Source of the DNA: Candidatus Sulfotelmatobacter sp. | GTDB lineage: Bacteria > Acidobacteriota > Terriglobia > Terriglobales > Acidobacteriaceae | DNA: 10,107 nucleotides | Direction: 5' to 3' | Assembly: GCA_030044775.1 (NCBI GenBank) | Contig: JASICF010000535.1 | Coordinates: 1 to 10,107, forward strand | Shown: piece by piece, positions 1-5,509 of the stretch | Layout of the letters: each line of letters starts with the position of its first letter | Numbering within the stretch: position 1 is the first letter of the stretch | Program-made: the position numbers and the translations under genes | The notes under the pieces: model-generated | The model's input: the letters and a program-made list of their open reading frames with translations, nothing else | The model's database searches: none | What the model was told of the DNA's origin: nothing

Positions 1-138
1 TCGGATGCCTCCGCACGCGCCGATCCAAACCTGCCTCCTGTAATTACATCAGTCGACGCCTCTGTACAAACCGCGTTCATGCTCCCCAAAGCTTCTGTTA
101 CTGTTTTGCGCGGAGAGGTCCAAGGCCTTCCAGCTTAG
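1..138 (+). CDS. C-terminal fragment of a probable secreted glycosidase (5' end outside window)
   Basis: Frame 1 is open from the first base to a TAG at 136-138, giving 45 residues of the end of a protein whose start lies outside the window. The tail contains AFMLPKASVTVLRGEVQG. A hydrophobic strand followed by 'LPxxSVTVLRG' near the end is typical of the C-terminal beta-sandwich of alpha-L-arabinofuranosidases (GH51-like) and related glycosidases, so a carbohydrate-active enzyme is the best guess. The other glycosidases in the window (GH30, GH3) fit that context. The catalytic domain cannot be seen, so family and substrate are unknown. The gene converges on the membrane-protein gene at 210-716, with a 71-base gap that shows no clear terminator. 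Frame 3 is also open here, but its translation is not protein-like. Confidence 0.55.
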   Translation, partial: SDASARADPNLPPVITSVDASVQTAFMLPKASVTVLRGEVQGLPA

Positions 139-209
139 GAATTCATCGCGATGGAACAATTGATTGGGAAACATCGACCGCGATCTTCTACAAAAGCCGG
201 GCAGGGCGA

Positions 210-716
210 TCAGCTTGATGTTCGTTTACGGAGGGCCAACCGTGCGTATCCGACGGTCAGGCCGAGCGAGCCGTACGCTGCCGCGTTCATGGGGGCAAGT
301 AGGAAAAAAGTAGCCGTCATCGAGGGATCGAAGGTCATCTTTATGAAATACAACGGACACAGCGAAAACATAAGTTGGGGATCAAGTCCCCAGCGGCGCG
401 GAGCAAGATAGGCGACGAGCGCTACGAGATATGAACTCGCCCCGAAGCCACCGAGCCATTTAAGGGGCCCTAAGAACAACTGTTCATCGTTTCGATCTTT
501 CTTGCATGCTTTCGCAATCCATGAGCCGGGTAGCACCGCAAGCGTCACACTGAAAAGGCCCAACGGTGCCAACGTAACCACAAATAGAACCCATTCGCTC
601 TGAACCGGCAGCTCGGCACCCCGCAGCATCAGAAAAGGAACGCAGGTGAAGAGTGAAATCACCCCGCATAGGAAAAACGCAATTCGAGATGTAACCCTGA
701 TGGCGCGGGCCGACAT
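210..716 (-). CDS. Hypothetical multi-pass membrane protein, 168 aa
   Basis: I do not recognise a named family. The 168-residue product is strongly hydrophobic, with likely membrane segments near residues 11-31, 42-63, 88-105 and 134-158, and perhaps a weaker one near 113-126. A basic loop (KACKKDRND) lies around residues 69-77 and a basic tail (ALRKRTSS) closes the protein. The last segment, with APMNAAAYGSLGLTVGYARL, resembles the end of many small uncharacterised membrane proteins of Acidobacteriota; this is recollection, not a search result. The ATG at 714-716 has no good Shine-Dalgarno in front of it. A TAGAAT sits 7 bases upstream, so a leaderless transcript is possible. The gene is transcribed away from the ridA-like gene. 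No catalytic motif is visible. Confidence 0.72.
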   Translation of the reverse strand: MSARAIRVTSRIAFFLCGVISLFTCVPFLMLRGAELPVQSEWVLFVVTLAPLGLFSVTLAVLPGSWIAKACKKDRNDEQLFLGPLKWLGGFGASSYLVALVAYLAPRRWGLDPQLMFSLCPLYFIKMTFDPSMTATFFLLAPMNAAAYGSLGLTVGYARLALRKRTSS

Positions 717-723
717 GACGAGG

Positions 724-729
724 ATTCTA
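724..729 (-). promoter_or_regulatory. Candidate -10 element for the membrane-protein gene (possible leaderless start)
   Basis: On the minus strand TAGAAT ends 7 bases before the ATG at 716. This is the spacing expected if transcription begins at or next to the start codon. No Shine-Dalgarno is present and no convincing -35 was found, so the call is tentative. Confidence 0.25.
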
Positions 730-754
730 ACAGCGGTGCCGACGCCGCGATTAC

Positions 755-784
755 ACTCATTGGCCTGTCAAATTCTCAATGAGT
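755..784. repeat. Inverted repeat, 8-base perfect arms, in the divergent intergenic region
   Basis: ACTCATTG at 755-762 is matched by CAATGAGT at 777-784, with 14 bases between the arms. It lies between the membrane-protein gene and the ridA-like gene, which point away from each other. It could be an operator or a short hairpin. Arms of this length also occur by chance in 10 kb, so significance is uncertain. Confidence 0.4.
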
Positions 785-798
785 TCAAATGCCTGTCG

Positions 799-809
799 CG
801 GTTGAACCG
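799..809. repeat. Short palindrome CGGTTGAACCG upstream of the ridA-like gene
   Basis: CGGTT-G-AACCG is an 11-base odd palindrome in the same intergenic region as the longer inverted repeat at 755-784. It contains TTGAAC, which resembles a -35 hexamer, but the bases 17 further on (GGTAAA) are a poor -10. It is best read as a possible regulator site near the promoter of the ridA/selA-like unit. Confidence 0.3.
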
Positions 810-901
810 ACCACCCTGAATTGGGGTAAACCAAATAGGAGTCCTTGTGGCTCTCCAGATGAACGTCAAATCTGCATGGTGCAAAACAAAGGAGAAATTC
901 A

Positions 902-1486
902 ATGGACGTTAACACTCGACGGAATTTTTTTGTCAAGATCCCGGTTATCGCTGCCTTCGTCACGGGCCGCGCGAAACTGTTCGCTCACCAGGTTCCCGGC
1001 GCGGGGACGTCTGCTCCTTCATCCACGCCTAATCCCGAAACGGACAGGCCTCGCCAGACCAGCGGCGGACATCACATACACGAGGGAATCTATTATTTTT
1101 CGGGCACTGGCGCCAACGACGGCTATCCCAAAGAAGATCACGTGATGGTCACGGATCCTTTTGAGAAGCATGTCACGCGCACCATGGATGCGCTGAAGAA
1201 GTCGGTGGAGCGCGCCGGTAGCGACATGGATAACATCATCCATCTCGAAGTCTTCCTCTGCCTGCCACTCTCCGATCGTGCTCCAGCCCCCACTGGCCAA
1301 GCTCGTTTTGATGCCCACAAGGCGCAATACGAGGCGTTGAACAAAATCTATGGAACCTACTTTTCTCCAGGCAAGGCCCCGTCCCGCGCCTGCCTGGCGG
1401 TCGAGTGGATTCCGGGCGATTCGCTAATTGAGATGGTGGGCAGCGCAAAAATTGTGAACGCTCCCGCGCCAGCAGTGGACAAATAG
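902..1486 (+). CDS. RidA-family (YjgF/YER057c/UK114) enamine/imine deaminase with N-terminal leader
   Basis: RidA proteins hydrolyse reactive enamine/imine intermediates, such as 2-aminoacrylate, released by PLP enzymes. The RidA domain covers about residues 58-186 of 194: HEGIYYFSGTG, then a helix and strand (FEKHVTRTMDALKK, NIIHLEVFL), then KAPSRACLAVEWIPGDSLIEM. Arg162 and Glu177 align with the catalytic Arg105 and Glu120 of E. coli RidA and keep the same 15-residue spacing, so activity is likely. The protein is longer than the usual 128 or so residues. It has a leader with TRRNFFVK (residues 5-12, Tat-like), a Pro/Ser-rich linker (30-55) and a longer loop at about 121-135. The hydrophobic stretch after the twin arginine is short and is followed by Arg and Lys, so export is likely but not certain. 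AGGAG at 890-894 sits 7 bases before the ATG. The SelA-like gene starts 48 bases downstream. Confidence 0.9.
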   Translation: MDVNTRRNFFVKIPVIAAFVTGRAKLFAHQVPGAGTSAPSSTPNPETDRPRQTSGGHHIHEGIYYFSGTGANDGYPKEDHVMVTDPFEKHVTRTMDALKKSVERAGSDMDNIIHLEVFLCLPLSDRAPAPTGQARFDAHKAQYEALNKIYGTYFSPGKAPSRACLAVEWIPGDSLIEMVGSAKIVNAPAPAVDK

Positions 1487-1509
1487 TTCAAGAACAATAG
1501 CGGACAACA

Positions 1510-1522
1510 ATTCACGAATAAT
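1510..1522 (+). repeat. Copy 1 of a shared 13-base motif (ATTCACGAATAAT)
   Basis: This motif lies in the ridA/selA-like gap, just before the SelA-like ribosome binding site (AAGGAG, 1523-1528). A copy with 12 of 13 bases identical occurs on the opposite strand at 2995-3007, upstream of pgm. ATTCACGAAT is itself a near-palindrome. Its function is unknown; it may be a regulator site or coincidence. Confidence 0.3.
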
Positions 1523-1534
1523 AAGGAGACCGGT

Positions 1535-2920
1535 ATGAAGTTTGACTGGAGCCGCCGCTCATTTCTCGCGGGGATCGGAGCAGCCGGCAGTATGTTTACT
1601 TCGCCCCAGCTGAACGCCGCAAGCATCTTCAGGAAAACCCGCAAGCCGAAGATCAGCGCGTCTCTCGACGGCGCGCCCATCATACCCATCACCACCGGCC
1701 TTGGGTCCACCGGAGACATTTATGCCGAACTGGGCGTGACTCCACTCATCAACATTAACGGGACCGTGACGGTGATCGGCGGCTCTGTCATGCCGCCCGA
1801 AGTCATGGAACTGATTCGGCAAGGCAATGAGCACTTCGTATTGATCGATGACCTCGAGATCGCCGCCGGGAAGTTCATCGCCAAGCTATGCAAGTCTCCG
1901 GCCGGCTACACCGGTCTGGTAACTGCCGGTGCCGCGGCGGCTCTGGTGGTCGGCTACGCTGCCATGATGACCGAGGATCTCGAACCGCGCCTGCGCGCCA
2001 TTCCCGACATCAGCGATTTTCCGCGCTACGAAGTCATCATTCAGAAAAGTCATCGGTATCCCTTTGACCATCAGATTCGCCAGACTGGCGCCAAGCTGGT
2101 GGAGGTCGAGACCCGAGAACAGATGATTGCCGCCATCAATCAGAAGACGGTGGCGATTCACTTTACGAACATCCTCTCAGACAAAGGGAAGGTCAGCGGT
2201 CCGGAAACGGTGGCGATCGCCAGAGAGCACAATCTGTACACGTTCAATGACGCCGCAGCCGATGTGCCGCCGGTGGAACGGCTTTGGGAATATCCGGGAC
2301 TCGGTTTCGACATGGTCGCCTTCAGCGGAGGCAAGGATATTCGCGGCCCTCAGGCGGCCGGCGTGCTCATCGGCAGAGAGGATCTGATCCGGTACTCGCT
2401 TTTGAACATGAGCCCGCAGGAAGATCGCATCGGCCGCTGCTGCAAGGTAGGCAAGGAGACGATTTTCGGTATGCTGAAGGCGCTTGAAGTTTTCGTCAAT
2501 CAGGATTACGAAGCGGCGCTGCGTACGTATGACGAGCGCGCCCAGGTGATCACCGATGCAGTGAAGAAATTCGGAGTAGCGGCACTGCCCCGACAGTTTA
2601 ATCCGCAAGCATTGGGCAATGTTACACCCCATTACAGCTGGCAGATCGATCCGAGCAAGCTTAACATCACCGGCCATGAAGTAATGCAGAAGCTGGCCGA
2701 CACCCGGCCTATCGGAATCGGCAGCATGGGAGCCGGGGCAGGTGGCATGCGTGGCCGCAATCCAGGTGCACCTTCCGGGGACGCTCAACAGCAGCACCAG
2801 GGCCCGCGCGACCCCAATACCTTCGGCTTTGCCGTCTGGCAACTCAAGGAGGGCGAGGAGAAAATAATCGCCGAGCGGCTGGCCGACATTTTCAGCAGCG
2901 CGGAGAGAATCGGCAGTTAA
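1535..2920 (+). CDS. Tat-leader PLP-dependent enzyme, SelA / D-glucosaminate-6-phosphate ammonia-lyase (DgaE) family
   Basis: This is a 461-residue fold-type I PLP enzyme. The leader SRRSFLAGIGAAGSMF (residues 6-21) is a classical Tat signal. The domain opens with ELGVTPLININGTVTVIGGS and continues with a SelA-like 'GSVMPPEV' and a glycine/alanine-rich cofactor region near residues 125-145. Asp239 in NDAAAD is the likely ligand of the pyridine nitrogen. Lys267 in FSGGKDIRGPQAAGVLIGR is the Schiff-base lysine. True SelA acts on seryl-tRNA in the cytoplasm, so an exported relative is more likely an ammonia-lyase/dehydratase or related amino-sugar or amino-acid enzyme; the substrate is unknown. 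Residues 396-428 form a Gly/Pro/Gln-rich insert with no obvious family counterpart. AAGGAG at 1523-1528 lies 6 bases before the ATG. Co-transcription with the ridA-like gene is very likely. Confidence 0.85.
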   Translation: MKFDWSRRSFLAGIGAAGSMFTSPQLNAASIFRKTRKPKISASLDGAPIIPITTGLGSTGDIYAELGVTPLININGTVTVIGGSVMPPEVMELIRQGNEHFVLIDDLEIAAGKFIAKLCKSPAGYTGLVTAGAAAALVVGYAAMMTEDLEPRLRAIPDISDFPRYEVIIQKSHRYPFDHQIRQTGAKLVEVETREQMIAAINQKTVAIHFTNILSDKGKVSGPETVAIAREHNLYTFNDAAADVPPVERLWEYPGLGFDMVAFSGGKDIRGPQAAGVLIGREDLIRYSLLNMSPQEDRIGRCCKVGKETIFGMLKALEVFVNQDYEAALRTYDERAQVITDAVKKFGVAALPRQFNPQALGNVTPHYSWQIDPSKLNITGHEVMQKLADTRPIGIGSMGAGAGGMRGRNPGAPSGDAQQQHQGPRDPNTFGFAVWQLKEGEEKIIAERLADIFSSAERIGS

Positions 2921-2968
2921 CCCCGACGATTCGATAAAAGGAGCGTCTGGTCGTTTTCCTCCCTGAGT

Positions 2969-2978
2969 GCAACGTTGC
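2969..2978. repeat. 10-base palindrome GCAACGTTGC between the SelA-like gene and pgm
   Basis: This perfect palindrome lies in the 115-base gap upstream of pgm. No T-run follows it and it has no loop, so it is not a terminator; it could be a protein-binding site. Nothing else in the gap supports a function. Confidence 0.25.
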
Positions 2979-2994
2979 GCTTGCGGAAAGCCTG

Positions 2995-3007
2995 ATCATT
3001 CGTGAAT
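2995..3007 (-). repeat. Copy 2 of the shared 13-base motif (minus strand ATTCACGAATGAT)
   Basis: This is the reverse-complement copy of the motif at 1510-1522, with one mismatch. It ends 28 bases before the pgm ATG, where a regulator could affect pgm expression. With only two copies in the window, chance cannot be excluded. Confidence 0.3.
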
Positions 3008-3022
3008 ATACAACTGAGATTT

Positions 3023-3028
3023 GGAAGG
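3023..3028 (+). promoter_or_regulatory. Ribosome binding site that sets the pgm start
   Basis: GGAAGG lies 7 bases before the ATG at 3036. A longer reading would begin at a TTG at 3021, but that codon overlaps this Shine-Dalgarno and has none of its own. The ATG is therefore preferred. Confidence 0.7.
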
Positions 3029-3035
3029 TCGAACC

Positions 3036-4712
3036 ATGCCTCATACCGTAGAAAGGGAGCCTCACACGACTGCTGCAATTTCGCCGCTCGCTGGCAAGAC
3101 GGCGCCCAAGGAGATGCTGATTGATGTTTCACGTTTGGAAAAAGAGTACTTCGACCACAAACCCGATGTGCGCGACCGCACTCAGTGGGTGAGCTTCGGG
3201 ACCAGCGGGCACCGCGGATCGCCTCTTCACGGCACGTTCAACGAAGCGCACATTCTGGCGATCACTCAGGCAATCTGCGAGTACCGGCGGGGACAAGCAA
3301 TCGACGGACCTCTCTACATGGGGAAGGACACGCACGCCGTCTCGGCGCCGGCACAGCGCACGGCCCTCGAAGTGCTGGCGGCGAATGGGGTCGAGACGAT
3401 CATTCAGGAAAATGACGGCGTAACTCCAACACCTGTCATCTCGCGAGCCATTCTGGTTTATAACCGGAGTCGCAAGGATCGCTTTGCCGACGGCATAGTC
3501 ATCACGCCCTCGCACAACCCGCCCGAGGACGGCGGCTTCAAGTACAACCCTCCTAACGGCGGCCCTGCCGACACGGCTGTGACTGGCTGGGTGCAGAATC
3601 GTGCCAACGAATTGCTGCGCGCGGGAAATGCCGGGGTCAGACGAGCGCCGTTCGAAAAAGCGATGCGAGCGGCTACGACCCGGCAGGAAGATTTTGTTCT
3701 CCCGTACGTCCGCGATCTCAACAATGTCGTCGATATCGACGCGATCCGCGGCGCCCACCTGAAGCTGGGCGTAGATCCTCTCGGTGGCGCTTCCCTGCCC
3801 TACTGGGACCCGATTAACTCGACTTACGGGTTGCATGTTCAGATCGTGAACCGGACCGTCGACCCAACTTTTTCGTTCATGACGGTTGACCACGACGGCA
3901 AGATTCGCATGGACTGCTCCAGTCCGTACGCGATGGCGAGGCTCGTGGAGTTGAAGGATCAGTATCAGGTTGCGTTCGGCAATGATACCGACGCCGACCG
4001 CCACGGGGTCGTCACTCCTGTTGCGGGCCTGATGAATCCGAATCACTACCTCGCCGTGTCTATCCGTTACCTCGTGACGCATCGTCCGCAATGGCGACAC
4101 GCAGTTGCAGTTGGAAAAACCGTGGTGAGCAGCAGCATGATCGACCGTGTTGTTCGGAAACTTGGCCGCGAGCTGCGTGAAGTTCCGGTGGGCTTCAAGT
4201 GGTTCGTTTCAGGGCTGATCGACGGCTCGTATTGTTTCGGAGGAGAAGAGAGCGCAGGAGCAAGCTTTCTTCGCCGGGACGGCACAGTCTGGTCCACCGA
4301 CAAGGATGGGCTGATCATGGTGCTGCTAGCCGCTGAGATTGCAGCTCGCACTGGCAAGGACCCTGGCCAGCATTATCAGGAAATGACGGCGGAGTTTGGC
4401 ACGCCCTACTACACGCGCATCGACGCGCCCGCAACTCCTCAGCAAAAGACAAAACTATCGGCACTCTCGCCGGATTCGGTCAAAGAATCGGAATTAGCTG
4501 GCGAGCCGATTACTGCCAGGCTCACCCGGGCCCCCGGTAATCAGGCTGCAATCGGTGGACTGAAAGTCGTGGCTGAAAACGGCTGGTTCGCGGCCCGGCC
4601 CTCCGGCACTGAAAACATCTACAAGATTTACGCGGAGAGCTTCAAGAGCGCCTCGCATCTCAGCGCCATTGTCAGCGAGGCGGAGAAGATCGTGAGCAAT
4701 GCTTTGGCTTGA
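3036..4712 (+). CDS. pgm: Phosphoglucomutase (alpha-D-glucose phosphate-specific)
   Basis: This enzyme interconverts glucose-1-phosphate and glucose-6-phosphate in the cytoplasm, linking glycolysis to nucleotide-sugar and glycogen synthesis. The 558-residue product is close to E. coli Pgm (546). All four hallmark loops of the alpha-D-phosphohexomutase superfamily are present: the phosphoserine loop ITPSHNPPEDGG with Ser159, the Mg2+ loop NDTDADRHG with Asp317, Asp319 and Asp321, the sugar-specificity loop GGEESAG around residues 402-408, and the phosphate-binding loop RPSGTEN at 521-527. The early FGTSGHRGS is also characteristic of this type. There is no signal peptide. It follows the SelA-like gene by 115 bases in the same direction, with its own ribosome binding site, so it may be read through or have its own promoter. 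The gene looks intact. It converges on the DUF882 gene. Confidence 0.96.
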   Translation: MPHTVEREPHTTAAISPLAGKTAPKEMLIDVSRLEKEYFDHKPDVRDRTQWVSFGTSGHRGSPLHGTFNEAHILAITQAICEYRRGQAIDGPLYMGKDTHAVSAPAQRTALEVLAANGVETIIQENDGVTPTPVISRAILVYNRSRKDRFADGIVITPSHNPPEDGGFKYNPPNGGPADTAVTGWVQNRANELLRAGNAGVRRAPFEKAMRAATTRQEDFVLPYVRDLNNVVDIDAIRGAHLKLGVDPLGGASLPYWDPINSTYGLHVQIVNRTVDPTFSFMTVDHDGKIRMDCSSPYAMARLVELKDQYQVAFGNDTDADRHGVVTPVAGLMNPNHYLAVSIRYLVTHRPQWRHAVAVGKTVVSSSMIDRVVRKLGRELREVPVGFKWFVSGLIDGSYCFGGEESAGASFLRRDGTVWSTDKDGLIMVLLAAEIAARTGKDPGQHYQEMTAEFGTPYYTRIDAPATPQQKTKLSALSPDSVKESELAGEPITARLTRAPGNQAAIGGLKVVAENGWFAARPSGTENIYKIYAESFKSASHLSAIVSEAEKIVSNALA

Positions 4713-4870
4713 GCGATGAGGGGTATCGGCGAGGCCGCAAGCGTTCCGCAATTCCGCGCCGCGCTACTTTGCGAATCCATTTTCCAGCTCCCACATGTCG
4801 AGCCCAGTGGGTCGAGCAGGTAAGCTATCTGCAGTTGCGAGCCGCCGCCCGTGTTCTTTACAGAAAAAGA

Positions 4871-5467
4871 CTACCAGTGGCGAACACGCCCGACGTCGAC
4901 ATGGACGAAGTCCGAGGTGCGATAGTAGCCAACTCCTCCGCGATGCAGGCGCAGGGCCGCGTCACGCAGTTCCGACGTCGGAATCCCTGGCAGACGAATG
5001 TCGATCGCTTCGGCCTGCATATGCAAGCTGTGCTGCGCCACGCCGGTGTGGGGGCTGCGCGTGCGCAGGAATTCGTTGCTCCAGGGGGTTCGGTACCCGC
5101 AAATCACGTCGATTTCACCGCCGGAATCGCCGAGCGATGATGTCAGGTCGGAGAGAAGATCGAAGAGGCGAGGATCGAAATGACGCACGTCTCCAGTACG
5201 GTGATCGCGCAGAAAATGGTCGAGTTCGCCCAGCGCTCCCGGAATGTATTGATCACCGCGGCGATAAACCACATCCAAGCGCTCGCCGGTGTGAGTGTGA
5301 TAGAAGCGCAGCCGGTACTCGCGCACAGCCTGGTAACCGGATTCTGTTCCGGCGCGTCCGACTAGTGGCGCCAGTAAAAACAAGCAAGTCAACGGCAAGC
5401 ACCACACATTTTTTTTCGAGGATGCTTTTAAAAGTGCTTCGGTGCCATCAAGAACGTATTTCCGCAT
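4871..5467 (-). CDS. YcbK/MepK-like peptidoglycan endopeptidase (DUF882, M15-like)
   Basis: Family members are zinc metallopeptidases that act on peptidoglycan in the periplasm; E. coli MepK (YcbK) cleaves 3-3 (mDAP-mDAP) cross-links. The 198-residue product has a Sec-like leader at about residues 18-39 (KKN, then VWCLPLTCLFLLAPLVG, then RAG). The mature domain holds YHTHTGERLDVVY (56-68), DVICGYRTPWSNEFLR (120-135), SLHMQAEAIDIRLPG (147-161) and FVHVDVGRVR (187-196). His149, Asp156 and His189 are the likely zinc ligands. The usual Gly in 'HxxGxAxD' is Ala152 here. No twin arginine is present, although E. coli YcbK has a Tat-type leader. It starts 42 bases after the L,D-transpeptidase gene, and the pair is very likely one operon. 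The ATG has only a weak Shine-Dalgarno, so translation may depend on coupling to the upstream gene. Confidence 0.87.
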   Translation of the reverse strand: MRKYVLDGTEALLKASSKKNVWCLPLTCLFLLAPLVGRAGTESGYQAVREYRLRFYHTHTGERLDVVYRRGDQYIPGALGELDHFLRDHRTGDVRHFDPRLFDLLSDLTSSLGDSGGEIDVICGYRTPWSNEFLRTRSPHTGVAQHSLHMQAEAIDIRLPGIPTSELRDAALRLHRGGVGYYRTSDFVHVDVGRVRHW

Positions 5468-5509
5468 TAATTCATTCTATTCGATGTGGCTTTCATCCGA
5501 CAGTCAGAC

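Noticed and set aside
151..411. Plus-strand 86-codon frame overlapping the end of the membrane-protein gene
   Set aside because: It is antisense to a hydrophobic product with clear membrane segments. No Shine-Dalgarno or motif supports it.
757..963. Minus-strand 68-codon open frame between the membrane-protein and ridA-like genes
   Set aside because: It overlaps the start of the ridA-like gene and its ribosome binding site and shows no recognisable motif.
789..1145. Plus-strand 118-codon frame overlapping the ridA-like start
   Set aside because: It is out of frame with the RidA domain and turns Arg/Ser-rich where it overlaps the real gene.
2177..4100. Long minus-strand open frames (221 and 323 codons) opposite the SelA-like and pgm genes
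   Set aside because: They lie wholly antisense to well-supported genes, have no domain-like motifs and are Arg/His/Val-rich, as expected for antisense frames in GC-rich DNA.
4713..4870. Possible bidirectional terminator between pgm and the MepK-like gene
   Set aside because: CCCAGTGGG at 4803-4811 is palindromic, but the arms are only 4 bases and no T-run follows on either strand.
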